From NCBI GenBank assembly GCA_963715025.1, contig CAVQQQ010000003.1, forward strand, positions 415,578 through 479,577: DNA of 64,000 nucleotides, given 5' to 3'. Each line of letters starts with the position of its first letter. The stretch's first letter is position 1. The notes under the pieces were generated by a model. The model saw only the letters and a program-made list of their open reading frames with translations. It did no database searches and was not told where the DNA came from. Made by a program: the position numbers and the translations under genes. Below, piece after piece: positions 1 to 8,296 of this stretch. Source of the stretch: DASSJT01 sp963715025 (GTDB taxonomy: Bacteria > Actinomycetota > Actinomycetes > Actinomycetales > Dermatophilaceae).

Positions 1-622
1 CACAGCCGCAGAACGGGCGGAGGCGGTGGCGACCATTGCGCGGCTGTCGGGGCTGGGCGAGGACTACGTCGACCGCGCGGACCTCCGGCTCGAGCACATC
101 CGCTACTTCACCGAGCTGCTGCGCGACCAGCGCCTCTCCGTGGGCCGCCTGGACACCCGGTTCACAGGCCCGGCCGGGAGCGGCATCGCCGAATCCTGGG
201 ACGCCGACCCCTCCCACGACGCCGTCTCCGGCCCCTACGCCGCCGCCTGGAACCACTACGTGCGCGACGAGCTCGAGTACGCCAGCGACCTCCCGTACGA
301 ACAGATCTCGTCCAAGACCCACCAGGCGTGGTCCTACAAGGAGTTCATGGCGAAGCCGGTCGACGTCACCGAGAAGCTCGCCCGTGCCATGCGTGCCAAC
401 CCGCACCTCAGGGTGCACGTGGCCTACGGATACCTTGACGGCGCCACTCCGTATTACTCGGTCGAGGACACGTTCGCCCATCTCGACATCCCGGAGCCCC
501 TTCGCGCCAACATCGAGCACCGCTACTACGAGGCCGGCCACATGATGTACGTCCACGAGCCGAGCCGGCTCCAGCAGAGCAAGGACACTGCCGACTTCGT
601 GACCCGCGCCAGCGCCGGCTGA
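1..622 (+). CDS. S10 serine carboxypeptidase family protein, C-terminal part
   Basis: The frame is open at the left edge, so the start and the catalytic serine lie outside and about 206 residues are visible. The segment GYLDGATPYY carries the conserved Asp region, and EAGHMMYVHEP near the C-terminus carries the catalytic His; both are signatures of peptidase family S10 (carboxypeptidase Y-like), which trims residues from the C-terminus of peptides. The GTG at 26 is an internal codon, not a start, because the frame runs through it from base 2. The family assignment rests on these motifs only. Cellular location cannot be judged without the N-terminus. No functional link to soxR downstream is visible. 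Confidence 0.75.
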   Translation, partial: TAAERAEAVATIARLSGLGEDYVDRADLRLEHIRYFTELLRDQRLSVGRLDTRFTGPAGSGIAESWDADPSHDAVSGPYAAAWNHYVRDELEYASDLPYEQISSKTHQAWSYKEFMAKPVDVTEKLARAMRANPHLRVHVAYGYLDGATPYYSVEDTFAHLDIPEPLRANIEHRYYEAGHMMYVHEPSRLQQSKDTADFVTRASAG

Positions 623-703
623 ACCGCCCATCGATTTGTTGAGGTTGCGGCTCCGCGTCGCTCATTCACCCAGCCGCCCGGCATACGATCAAGCTCTTGA
701 ACA

Positions 704-717
704 TCAAGTTCACTTGA
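704..717. promoter_or_regulatory. SoxR box (autoregulatory operator)
   Basis: TCAAGT-TC-ACTTGA is a near-perfect dyad that closely matches the SoxR box known from proteobacteria and streptomycetes. It ends 15 bases before the soxR start codon, where a MerR-family regulator would untwist the spacer of its own promoter. No other gene starts nearby, so the site most likely serves soxR itself. Confidence 0.75.
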
Positions 718-732
718 GGTAGGCAGCTCTCC

Positions 733-1185
733 ATGGCCCTGGACAAGCACGACCTGCTGAGCATCGGCGAGGTGTCTTCACGCAGTGGTGTGGCGCCGTC
801 GGCATTGCGCTACTACGAGTCCCTGGGACTGATCAGCTCGACACGCACGGCAGGCGACCGCCGCCGTTACCGCCGGGCAGTCCTCCGGCGGATCGCGGTG
901 ATCCGCGCGGCGCAGCGGGTCGGGCTCAGCCTCGAGCAGGTGCAGGAGTCGTTCTCTGGACTGGAGCCGGACGCCGCACCCACGAAGGCGCAGTGGTCCC
1001 GCATGTCCGCCGCCTGGCGGCCGCTTCTTCAGCAGCGCATCGCCGAGCTCGAGCAGGTGCGCGACAACCTCAACGGCTGTGTCGGCTGCGGCTGCCTCTC
1101 CATGCAGCAGTGCAGCCTCTACAACACCCAGGACTGGCTCTCCTCGACCGGCTCAGGTGCCCGCAGACAGTTCCCCCACAGCTGA
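733..1185 (+). CDS. soxR: Redox-sensing transcriptional activator SoxR (MerR family)
   Basis: 150 residues. The N-terminal MerR winged helix-turn-helix (residues 8-75, with GEVSSRSGVAPSALRYYES) is followed by a dimerisation helix and the [2Fe-2S] loop CVGCGCLSMQQC near residues 117-128. That loop has the exact C-x2-C-x-C-x5-C spacing of SoxR. The family responds to redox-active compounds such as phenazines, quinones or other natural products. ATG 733 is used; a SoxR box lies just upstream. The 3' end overlaps the convergent rmlC gene by 33 bases. No obvious target operon (oxidoreductase, efflux pump) is adjacent, so the regulon must lie elsewhere. Confidence 0.93.
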   Translation: MALDKHDLLSIGEVSSRSGVAPSALRYYESLGLISSTRTAGDRRRYRRAVLRRIAVIRAAQRVGLSLEQVQESFSGLEPDAAPTKAQWSRMSAAWRPLLQQRIAELEQVRDNLNGCVGCGCLSMQQCSLYNTQDWLSSTGSGARRQFPHS

Positions 1186-1794
1186 CAAGCCCTGCCCCTC
1201 GGCGAGGCTGCGGCGGTAGGCCAGGCACGCGGCATACTCCGGCAGCAAGCCCTGATCGCGCGCCTCGGCCAGCGTCGGCGCCGCGGCGTCTTTGGGCGAC
1301 AGCAGCGGCTCGATGCTGGCGGGCAGGGGCAGAGCGAGCGCTGGGTCAAGCGGGTGTATGCCGTGCTCGCGCTCAGGCGCGTACGTCGCCGTGCAGAGAT
1401 ACAGGGCGGTCGAGCCGTCCTCGAGGGCGAACAGCGCGTGCCCCAGCCCCTCGGACAGGTAGACCGCTCGCCGGTCGACAGTGTCGAGCCGCACCACTTC
1501 GACCTGGCCGAACGTCGGCGAGCCCACCCGGAGGTCGACCACGAGGTCGAGGAAGGCGCCCCCGAGTGCCGTGACGTACTTGGCTTGTGAGGGCGGCACG
1601 TCGGCGAAGTGGATCCCGCGCAGCGTGCCCCGCGACGAGACCGAGATGTTGGTCTGGACGACGTCGGGCCGGTGCCCGATGACCTCGGCCAGCTGGTCGC
1701 CGCGGTATCCCTCGAGGAACACTCCGCGGTCGTCACGCAGCTGCCGAGGCGTCACGGCCCAGGCGCCCTCGATGCCCAGAGGCGTGATCTCCAT
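1153..1794 (-). CDS. rmlC: dTDP-4-dehydrorhamnose 3,5-epimerase
   Basis: 213 residues, cupin-fold epimerase of the third step of dTDP-L-rhamnose synthesis. The core RGTLRGIHFADVPPSQAKYV contains the catalytic His, and the C-terminal half has the family pattern TATYAPEREHGIHPLDP. The protein is slightly longer than the usual 180-200 residues because of its C-terminal tail. The ATG at 1794 overlaps the TGA of rmlA by one base (TGATG), so the two are translationally coupled in an rmlA-rmlC operon. Together with the divergent rmlB-rmlD the window carries a full rhamnose pathway. Confidence 0.93.
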   Translation of the reverse strand: MEITPLGIEGAWAVTPRQLRDDRGVFLEGYRGDQLAEVIGHRPDVVQTNISVSSRGTLRGIHFADVPPSQAKYVTALGGAFLDLVVDLRVGSPTFGQVEVVRLDTVDRRAVYLSEGLGHALFALEDGSTALYLCTATYAPEREHGIHPLDPALALPLPASIEPLLSPKDAAAPTLAEARDQGLLPEYAACLAYRRSLAEGQGLSAVGELSAGT

Positions 1795-2672
1795 CAGACC
1801 GGCGCCCGGCGCTCGGCCAGCAGGCTTTGCAGGTAGTCCCCGTATCCGCTCTTGGCCAGCTCGCCGGCGAGCGCCTCCAGCTGGGCGTCGCTGATCCACC
1901 TGTTGCGCCAGGCGACCTCCTCGATGCAGCCGATCTTCTGGCCCTGGCGGGCCTCGATCACGTGCACGAACTGGCTGGCCGCCATCAGGTTCTCGAACGT
2001 CCCTGTGTCGAGCCACGCCGTGCCCCGTGGCAGGGGGGTCACCGTGAGCTGACCGCGCCTGAGGTACTCCTCGTTGACGGCGGTGATCTCCAGCTCGCCG
2101 CGGTCGCTGGGCTTGAGGTCACGGGCGATGTCGACGACGCCGTTGTCGTAGAAGTAGAGCCCTGGCACGGCGAAGGTCGACCTCGGGTGGATGGGCTTCT
2201 CCTCGATGGAGAGGACCCGCCCGTCGGGGTCGAACTCGACCACGCCGTAGGCACTCGGCTCGGACACGCGGTAGGCGAAGATGCGGCCACCGACGACGTC
2301 GGTGTTCTCGCGCAGCCGCGTGCCGAGGCCCGGGCCGAAGAAGATGTTGTCGCCGAGGACCAGCGCCACCTTCTCGTCGCCGATGAAGTCGGCGCCCAGC
2401 ACGAAGGCCTGGGCCAGCCCCTCCGGCCGCGGCTGCACGGCATACGAGATGTGCATCCCCCAGCGCGCACCGTCGCCGAGCAGCCGCTGGAACTGGGCAG
2501 CGTCCTGAGGGGTCGTGATCACCAGGATCTCCCGGATCCCCGCCATCATCAGCGTGGTGATCGGGTAGTAGACCATCGGCTTGTCGTAGATCGGCATCAG
2601 CTGCTTGCTGATGCCCTGGGTGATCGGGTGCAGCCGAGTCCCCGTTCCCCCGGCGAGGACGATTCCCTTCAT
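1794..2672 (-). CDS. rmlA: Glucose-1-phosphate thymidylyltransferase
   Basis: 292 residues, the usual RmlA length. The N-terminus MKGIVLAGGTGTRLHPIT holds the nucleotide-binding signature GGxGTRLxPxT, and KPMVYYP and the VLGDNIFFG region follow. It makes dTDP-glucose from glucose-1-phosphate and dTTP, the first step to dTDP-rhamnose. ATG 2672 begins exactly at the conserved N-terminus; the frame is open further upstream but without conserved residues. rmlA diverges from rmlB across 91 bases that must contain both promoters. Confidence 0.95.
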   Translation of the reverse strand: MKGIVLAGGTGTRLHPITQGISKQLMPIYDKPMVYYPITTLMMAGIREILVITTPQDAAQFQRLLGDGARWGMHISYAVQPRPEGLAQAFVLGADFIGDEKVALVLGDNIFFGPGLGTRLRENTDVVGGRIFAYRVSEPSAYGVVEFDPDGRVLSIEEKPIHPRSTFAVPGLYFYDNGVVDIARDLKPSDRGELEITAVNEEYLRRGQLTVTPLPRGTAWLDTGTFENLMAASQFVHVIEARQGQKIGCIEEVAWRNRWISDAQLEALAGELAKSGYGDYLQSLLAERRAPV

Positions 2673-2763
2673 GGGGCCGAAGGCTACCGTGCCGCGCCCG
2701 GCTGCCAGCCGCCGGCGCGGGCCGTTCGATCCGGCGCCGCCGCCTCCTCTAGGCTCCTGCCAC

Positions 2764-3758
2764 ATGAGGCTTCTCGTGACCGGCGCGGCCGGGTTCATCG
2801 GCAGCAACTACGTACGGCGTGTCGCTGACCGGCGCGTACCCGGGCCTCGCCGATGCCGAGATCACGGTGCTCGACAAGCTCACGTATGCCGGCAACCTGG
2901 CCAACCTGGATGCGGTCTCCGCCTCGCCGCGGTTCCGGTTCGTGCACGGCGACATTCTCGACGCCGGTCTGGTCGACGGGCTCATGTCCCGGACCGACCA
3001 GGTGGTGCACTTCGCCGCGGAGTCGCACGTCGACCGCTCGATCCTCGGCGCAGCCGACTTCGTCATGACCAACGTCGTCGGCACCCAGACCCTGCTCGAC
3101 GCGGCGCTGCGGCACGGCATCGACGCCTTCGTCCACGTCTCCACCGACGAGGTCTACGGCTCGATCGAGGTCGGCTCGTGGCCCGAGAGCCACCCGCTCG
3201 AGCCGAACTCGCCCTACTCGGCGTCGAAGGCCTCGTCCGACCTGCTCGCGCGGTCCTACCACCGCACCCACGGGCTGCCGGTACGCATCACCCGGTGCTC
3301 CAACAACTACGGGCCCTACCACTTCCCCGAGAAGGTCATCCCGCTGTTCGTCACCAACCTGATCGACGGGCTCACGGTGCCGCTCTACGGCGACGGTGGC
3401 AACGTCCGCGACTGGCTGCACGTCGACGACCACTGCCGCGGCATCGAGCTGGTGCGAGCCGGGGGCCGCGACGGCGAGGTCTACAACATCGGCGGCGGCA
3501 CCGAGCTGACCAACAAGGAGCTGACGGCTCGGCTGCTCGAGGCTTGCGGGGCCGACTGGTCTTCGGTCGAGCTCGGTGGAGGACCGCAAGGGCCACGACC
3601 GCCGCTACTCGGTCGACATCTCGAAGATCCGCGCCGAGCTCGGCTACGAGCCCCAGGTGCCCTTCGACCGGGGGCTGGCCGACGTGGTGCAGTGGTATCG
3701 CGACCACGAAGCCTGGTGGCGCCCGCTCAAGCAGCGCGCCGTCCTCCCCCAGGGGTGA
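2764..3758 (+). CDS. rmlB: dTDP-glucose 4,6-dehydratase, interrupted by two +1 frameshifts
   Basis: A complete RmlB is readable only across three frames. ATG 2764 gives MRLLVTGAAGFIGSNYV (the Rossmann GxxGxxG). After about 2817 the protein continues in the next frame (LTGAYPGLADAEITVLDKL, then the catalytic YSASK and HVSTDEVYGSIE). After about 3574 it shifts again to VEDRKGHDRRYSVD and ends at the TGA at 3756-3758. Each change equals one extra base. Conservation on both sides of each break is full, which argues for sequencing or assembly errors or very recent mutations rather than old decay. Read as drawn, the gene makes no functional enzyme. rmlD follows 10 bases later. Confidence 0.85.
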
Positions 3759-3768
3759 TCGGTCCCGC

Positions 3769-4620
3769 ATGGCGAGGTGGCTGGTGACTGGCGGCAGCGG
3801 GATGCTCGCCCACGACCTCCAGCGCGCGCTGCTCGTGGCGGGTCACACGGCGAGCCTCGCGGCCCGGGCCGACCTCGACGTCACCGATCCGGCCGCCTGC
3901 GATGGGGCCGTCCCGGGGCATGACGTAGTGGTCAACGCAGCGGCGTGGACCGCCGTCGACGATGCCGAAACGCATGAGGCACAGGCCTTCGCGGTCAACG
4001 CCCAGGGAGCCGCCAACCTGGCGCGCGCCTGCCATGCGGCAGGAGTGCCACTCGTGCAGGTCAGCAGTGACTACGTCTTCCCAGGCGATGCGACGACGCC
4101 GTACGCCGTGGACGCGCCGACGGGGCCGCGCTCGGCCTACGGCCGCACCAAACTGGCCGGCGAGTGGGCCGTGCGGGCGCTCTGCCCCCGGTCATGGGTG
4201 GTCCGCACCGCTTGGCTCTACGGCGCGGACGGGCCGAACTTCGTGCACACCATGGGACGCCTCGCCCGGGAGCGCGAGACCGTCTCCGTGGTCGCCGACC
4301 AGCGGGGCCAGCCCACCTGGACGCGTGACCTGGCGGACCTCATCGTGCGCCTGGTCGAGGCGGGGGCCGGCTACGGGATCCACCACGGCACGTCGTCGGG
4401 TTCCACCACGTGGCACGGGCTGGCTGCGGAGGTCTTCGCCGGCCTCGGCCTGGACCCGGCCCGCGTCGAGCCGACGACCACGGACGCGTTCCCGCGCCCG
4501 GCCCACCGGCCGGCATACAGCGTGCTCTCGCACGACTCGCTGCTCGCGGCCGGGGTGAGCCCCATCCGCGACTGGCGGGAAGCCCTGCGCGAGGCGCTCC
4601 CGACGGTCGTGCCTCAGTAG
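3769..4620 (+). CDS. rmlD: dTDP-4-dehydrorhamnose reductase
   Basis: 283 residues. The N-terminal WLVTGGSGMLAHDLQ is the NAD(P)-binding loop of RmlD; VVNAAAWTAVDDAE and VSSDYVFPGD are the characteristic RmlD motifs; the short-chain dehydrogenase Tyr-x3-Lys appears as AYGRTKLAGEW. It makes the last step to dTDP-L-rhamnose. ATG 3769 sits just after the rmlB stop. The 3' end overlaps the convergent sugar-phosphate transferase gene by 7 bases. Confidence 0.95.
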   Translation: MARWLVTGGSGMLAHDLQRALLVAGHTASLAARADLDVTDPAACDGAVPGHDVVVNAAAWTAVDDAETHEAQAFAVNAQGAANLARACHAAGVPLVQVSSDYVFPGDATTPYAVDAPTGPRSAYGRTKLAGEWAVRALCPRSWVVRTAWLYGADGPNFVHTMGRLARERETVSVVADQRGQPTWTRDLADLIVRLVEAGAGYGIHHGTSSGSTTWHGLAAEVFAGLGLDPARVEPTTTDAFPRPAHRPAYSVLSHDSLLAAGVSPIRDWREALREALPTVVPQ

Positions 4621-6104
4621 GCCCCCCGCGAGCCGAGCACGGCCTGCAGGGTGCGCGCGAGGATCGCGAGGTCTTGCACCATGGACCAGTTGTCCACGTA
4701 GTAGAGGTCCAGGCGCACCGTTTCCTCCCACGAGAGGTCGGACCGGCCGGAGACCTGCCAGAGGCCGGTCATGCCCGGACGCACGCGCAGGCGCCGCATG
4801 ACGTCGGAGTGGTACTGCTCCACCTCGTGCGGCAGCGGCGGCCGGGGCCCGACCAGGCTCATGTCGCCCTGCAGGACATTCCACAGCTGCGGCAGCTCGT
4901 CGAGGGAGAAGCGACGGATGATCCGGCCGGGACGGGTGACGCGGGGGTCCTCGACCATCTTGAACATGACGGAGTTGTCCTCGCGCAGTGCGTTGAGGGC
5001 ATCCAGCCGCTGCTCGGCGTTGACCTCCATGCTGCGGAACTTGAGGCACTCGAACTCCCGGCCGTCGCGGCCCACCCGGGTCTGGCGGAAGATCACGGGG
5101 CCTCCGTCGTGGAGCCGCACGGCCAAGGCCACGGCCAACAGCAGGGGCGAGGCGAACACCAGCAGGGCACCCGAGCCGAGGACGTCGAAACTGCGCTTGA
5201 GCCAGCGGCCCGCCTGCTGACTCTGGGGGCGCTCGAGGTGCACCAGCGGCAGTCCCGCCACCGGGCGCACCCGGATGCGGTCCTCGGACACGTCGGTGAG
5301 GCTGGGCACGACGATGACCTGGACGTGCCGCTCCTCCAGCTGCCACACCGCGCGGCGGAAGTCGGCTGCCGTGGCGAAGGCACCTGACGCGAAGATGACC
5401 ACATCGGCCTTGGCCGCAAGCAGGGCCTCGACAAGACCCGAAGGGCGGCCGATCACCGACACGCCGCCCGGCGTCAGGCCGTTGGGAACCGGCGCCGGGG
5501 TGAGAGCGCCCACCATCTCGTATCCGAGCCAAGCCTCCCGGTCAATGACCGAGGCCACCTCGTCGACGTGCTGGGGAGATCCAGCGATAACGACTCGGGA
5601 CAGCAGGTGCCCACGCGTGCGCAGGGCGTGCAGCGTCCGCCGAAGAGCGTACCGGCCGAGGATCAGGCAGGGTGGGCCGATCACGAACAAGAGGACGAAG
5701 AAACCGCGGGACAGCTGGAACTTGGCGAGATAGGACACGATGCCGATCAGGCCGGCCGTCGCCGCCGAGGCGGAGAGGACCCGCTTGTACTCCAGGGTGC
5801 CGGCACCGAGGTGGCGCGGAGCATACGCACCGGAGAGGGCGAGCACGACGAGCCATGCCGCCACGAGGTAGGCGCCGACGAGCTTGACCACCTGGTTGAC
5901 GTCGACAGCCTCGTCAAAGAAGGACAGGTGGACGCGGCCGGCGGCGGCCACAACGGCGCTGACCGAGACGATCACCAGATCTGCTGCCACGATCGCCAGC
6001 GGCAGAAGGCGTGCTTGGCCCAGCTGGTATGGCTGACGAGTCGCGGCGTCACGAACGCTGACGGGTCCGCCGACGTCAGTGCGTGTTGGGTTCAGCAAGC
6101 CCAT
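4614..6104 (-). CDS. Polyprenyl-phosphate sugar-1-phosphate transferase (initiating glycosyltransferase, WbaP/CpsE type)
   Basis: 496 residues. The N-terminal part has four or five membrane segments (about residues 30-165), a soluble middle domain (about 170-280) and the C-terminal bacterial sugar transferase domain. The latter begins with KRSFDVLGSGALLV and continues with RQTRVGRDGREFECLKFRSM, DELPQLWNVLQGDMSLVGPR and RPGMTGLWQVSGRSDLSWEE, all hallmarks of the family. It loads the first sugar phosphate of the repeat unit onto undecaprenyl phosphate at the inner face of the membrane. The 181-base upstream gap (6105-6285) probably carries its promoter. The sugar specificity cannot be read from sequence. 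Confidence 0.93.
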   Translation of the reverse strand: MGLLNPTRTDVGGPVSVRDAATRQPYQLGQARLLPLAIVAADLVIVSVSAVVAAAGRVHLSFFDEAVDVNQVVKLVGAYLVAAWLVVLALSGAYAPRHLGAGTLEYKRVLSASAATAGLIGIVSYLAKFQLSRGFFVLLFVIGPPCLILGRYALRRTLHALRTRGHLLSRVVIAGSPQHVDEVASVIDREAWLGYEMVGALTPAPVPNGLTPGGVSVIGRPSGLVEALLAAKADVVIFASGAFATAADFRRAVWQLEERHVQVIVVPSLTDVSEDRIRVRPVAGLPLVHLERPQSQQAGRWLKRSFDVLGSGALLVFASPLLLAVALAVRLHDGGPVIFRQTRVGRDGREFECLKFRSMEVNAEQRLDALNALREDNSVMFKMVEDPRVTRPGRIIRRFSLDELPQLWNVLQGDMSLVGPRPPLPHEVEQYHSDVMRRLRVRPGMTGLWQVSGRSDLSWEETVRLDLYYVDNWSMVQDLAILARTLQAVLGSRGAY

Positions 6105-6141
6105 GATGCCCCTCTCCGCGCCAGCGCTCTGCGGGAGACTT

Positions 6142-6166
6142 CGACCTCCTCCCCCGAGGAAGGTCG
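6142..6166 (-). terminator. Hairpin between the GT4 gene and the sugar-phosphate transferase gene
   Basis: Arms CGACCTCCTC and GAGGAAGGTCG (one bulged A) with a CCCC loop. It lies after the end of the GT4 gene at 6286 and before the transferase start at 6104, both on the minus strand. It could end the upstream transcript or attenuate the downstream one. There is no clear T tract, so the role is uncertain. Confidence 0.35.
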
Positions 6167-6285
6167 GGCCCCCGATGTGTCCGGGTGACAGTATGGCCCG
6201 GCTGCGGAGTGCTACTGGGCCCGTTTATGGGAAATCAGGCATCAATGCGAGCCGAACGGACGATGCCGCCCCCGAAGCGGTCGAG

Positions 6286-7503
6286 TCACGACTCCCAAAG
6301 CGCCCATACTTCCTCGCGCACCCTGCGCTGGAAGCGCTCCTCGCTGAACCTCTCCGTATGCCGTCTGATGGCTTCCGCATCCCACACCGTCGCTCGGTCG
6401 CCGTTCACGGCGGCGGAGATCGCAGCCGGCGTGGGCTCGTCGAAGAACGTGCCGTTGATGCCCTCGATGACGGTGTCGAGGTAACCCCCACCGCGCAGGG
6501 CCAGCGTCGGCTTTCCGAACGCGCCCGCCTCCAGCGGGGTGAGGCCGAAGTCCTCGAGGCTCGGCGCGATGAGGGCCGTGGCATGGGCGTAGACCCAGCG
6601 CAGCTGGGCGTCATCGAGGTTGGACACAAGGCGGACGTTGTCGGGGAGTTCGGCGCGCAGCTGCGCGGCCAAAGGCCCGGTTCCGACGAGCACGAGGCGC
6701 TGATCGAGATCGCGGAACGCCGCCACCACCTGCTGGACGTTCTTGTACGGCAGCAGCCGTGAGACCACGAGGTAGTAGCCCTCGTCCGCCCAAATCGCAA
6801 CGGCAGGAACGGCGCTCTGCGGGGCGGCGGTGTCGACGCTGTGCGGGGGAAAGACGACTGGCGCCTCGATGCCGTAGGCATCGCGGATGCGCTCGCGCAC
6901 TACGGTGGAGTTGGCGAGGTATTGGTCGGCGCGCCGTGCGGCGCGGCGATCCCAGCGCATCAGCCAGGGGCGAAGCGCCATCAGAGCCAGACCCTTGTGG
7001 GATCGGGACGGGCTGCTGCCGAGGTAGGCCTCGGGCTGGTACAGCCAGCGGGCCGGCGCGTGGCAGTAGACGAGGGTGCGCCCGCTCTCGGGGAAGCCGT
7101 GAGCCCAGCCGCTGCTGGACGCCACCACGATGTCCTGAGGGATGCGGAAGGAGCGAGCGGCAAGCGGCAGCAGCGGAAGTGCGGCCCGGTGGTTCCGCCG
7201 TAGGAGGCCGATCCGGTTGATCGGCGAGACCACCACCGTGGCGTCGCGGAACTCTGGGTAGGTGCCGTCGGGGTCATAGAGGGTCGTGTAGACCGGCGCG
7301 TCCGGGAAGGCCCGCAGCAGGGCCAGGACGACCCGCTCCGCCCCGCCCCTCTGCGTGAGGTAGTCGTGCGCGATCGCAACTGAGGGCGCTCGGGCCCGCC
7401 CGTCCAGCGAGGAGCCCGCACGCGAAGGCCTAACACTGACCCCCTGATCGGGGTTCGGCGTCGATTTCGGGCCCTCGAGACGGCCCGTCCACTGCCCGCG
7501 CAT
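6286..7503 (-). CDS. GT4-family glycosyltransferase
   Basis: 405 residues. Two Rossmann-like lobes are seen: the N-terminal lobe with VAIAHDYLTQRGGAERVV, typical of WbaZ/mannosyltransferase-like GT4 enzymes, and the C-terminal lobe with YYLVVSRLLPYKNVQQVVAA and the donor-site ALIAPSLEDFGLTPLEAGA (the E-x7-E pattern). A retaining transferase using a nucleotide sugar is expected; donor and acceptor are unknown. ATG 7503, four bases after the methyltransferase stop, was chosen over a TTG at 7530. The roughly 40 residues before the conserved region are poorly conserved, so the true start may be internal. Confidence 0.88.
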   Translation of the reverse strand: MRGQWTGRLEGPKSTPNPDQGVSVRPSRAGSSLDGRARAPSVAIAHDYLTQRGGAERVVLALLRAFPDAPVYTTLYDPDGTYPEFRDATVVVSPINRIGLLRRNHRAALPLLPLAARSFRIPQDIVVASSSGWAHGFPESGRTLVYCHAPARWLYQPEAYLGSSPSRSHKGLALMALRPWLMRWDRRAARRADQYLANSTVVRERIRDAYGIEAPVVFPPHSVDTAAPQSAVPAVAIWADEGYYLVVSRLLPYKNVQQVVAAFRDLDQRLVLVGTGPLAAQLRAELPDNVRLVSNLDDAQLRWVYAHATALIAPSLEDFGLTPLEAGAFGKPTLALRGGGYLDTVIEGINGTFFDEPTPAAISAAVNGDRATVWDAEAIRRHTERFSEERFQRRVREEVWALWES

Positions 7504-7507
7504 CGCT

Positions 7508-8215
7508 TCAGGGCCCGGGCTTCTGGGCAACCATCACGACCAGCGGTCCCAGCGTTTCCCTGGTACGCGCGATCCGGTCCAGACCCTTCTTGAACTGACG
7601 GCGCACTGCCGAGTCGTCGTCGACGTGGAAGTGGCGGCTCGTTCGGTAGACGATGTCGAGACCCGCAAGGCCCATCGCCTGTTCCACTTCCGAGAACAGG
7701 TACTCGCGCGCATGCCGCGCGTGGGGCACGCCGCCGATCCAGTCGTGAAGCGGCGTGTAGACGGACCTGCCCCGCGCCAGGCGAACACGGTTCATGAGAT
7801 AGGCGGCGTTGGGCGTCGTGAAGAAGAGGTAGCCGCCGGGCCGCAGAATCCGCGCACACTCGTGCAGCGAGCGCACCGGGTAGTCCCTCAGATGCTCAAA
7901 CACCTCGGTGAAGACGACACCGTCGTAGGCGCCGTCATCCAGGGGATAGGGCGCCTGCTCGAGGTCCCATTCGACGAAGGCCACGCCGTGTTCCTCGAGC
8001 AGCGCGCGCATCCTCCCCTCCGTGCCGTCGGCCCACCCGTCGGAGGCCACGCCGATGTCCACGGCCGTCGCGGCATACCCGCGATCGGCGAGAGCCGCGA
8101 TCTGGTCCCCCGGAGCGGCTCCGAGCTCGACGATGCGGGCCGGTGGGGAGAGCCGCTGTCCGATCAACTGGTTGAGGAACGCATAGCGTGCCTGCGCGGT
8201 GACGTGCAGCGACAT
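7508..8215 (-). CDS. Class I SAM-dependent methyltransferase
   Basis: 235 residues. Motif I is ARIVELGAAPGDQIAAL, followed by VDIGVASDGW, an acidic DLEQAPYPLDDGAYDGV and the post-motif FTEVFEHLRDYP and ECARILRPGGYLFFTTPNA. This is a Methyltransf_11-like enzyme of the kind found in polysaccharide loci, where it may cap or decorate a sugar. ATG 8215 starts at the first conserved stretch. It diverges from the GT4 gene at 8297 across 81 bases and is followed by another GT4 gene in the same operon. Confidence 0.88.
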   Translation of the reverse strand: MSLHVTAQARYAFLNQLIGQRLSPPARIVELGAAPGDQIAALADRGYAATAVDIGVASDGWADGTEGRMRALLEEHGVAFVEWDLEQAPYPLDDGAYDGVVFTEVFEHLRDYPVRSLHECARILRPGGYLFFTTPNAAYLMNRVRLARGRSVYTPLHDWIGGVPHARHAREYLFSEVEQAMGLAGLDIVYRTSRHFHVDDDSAVRRQFKKGLDRIARTRETLGPLVVMVAQKPGP

Positions 8216-8296
8216 GGCTCGCAGCGTAACAACGCCCCACCCCGGAACAGCACTGCGGTCGTCGTTACCATCCTCGGCATCGAAGGAGAGGCGTTC

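Noticed and set aside
2764..3758. Programmed ribosomal frameshifting in rmlB
   Set aside because: No slippery heptamer or downstream structure at either site, and rmlB is a single uninterrupted frame in all organisms I know.
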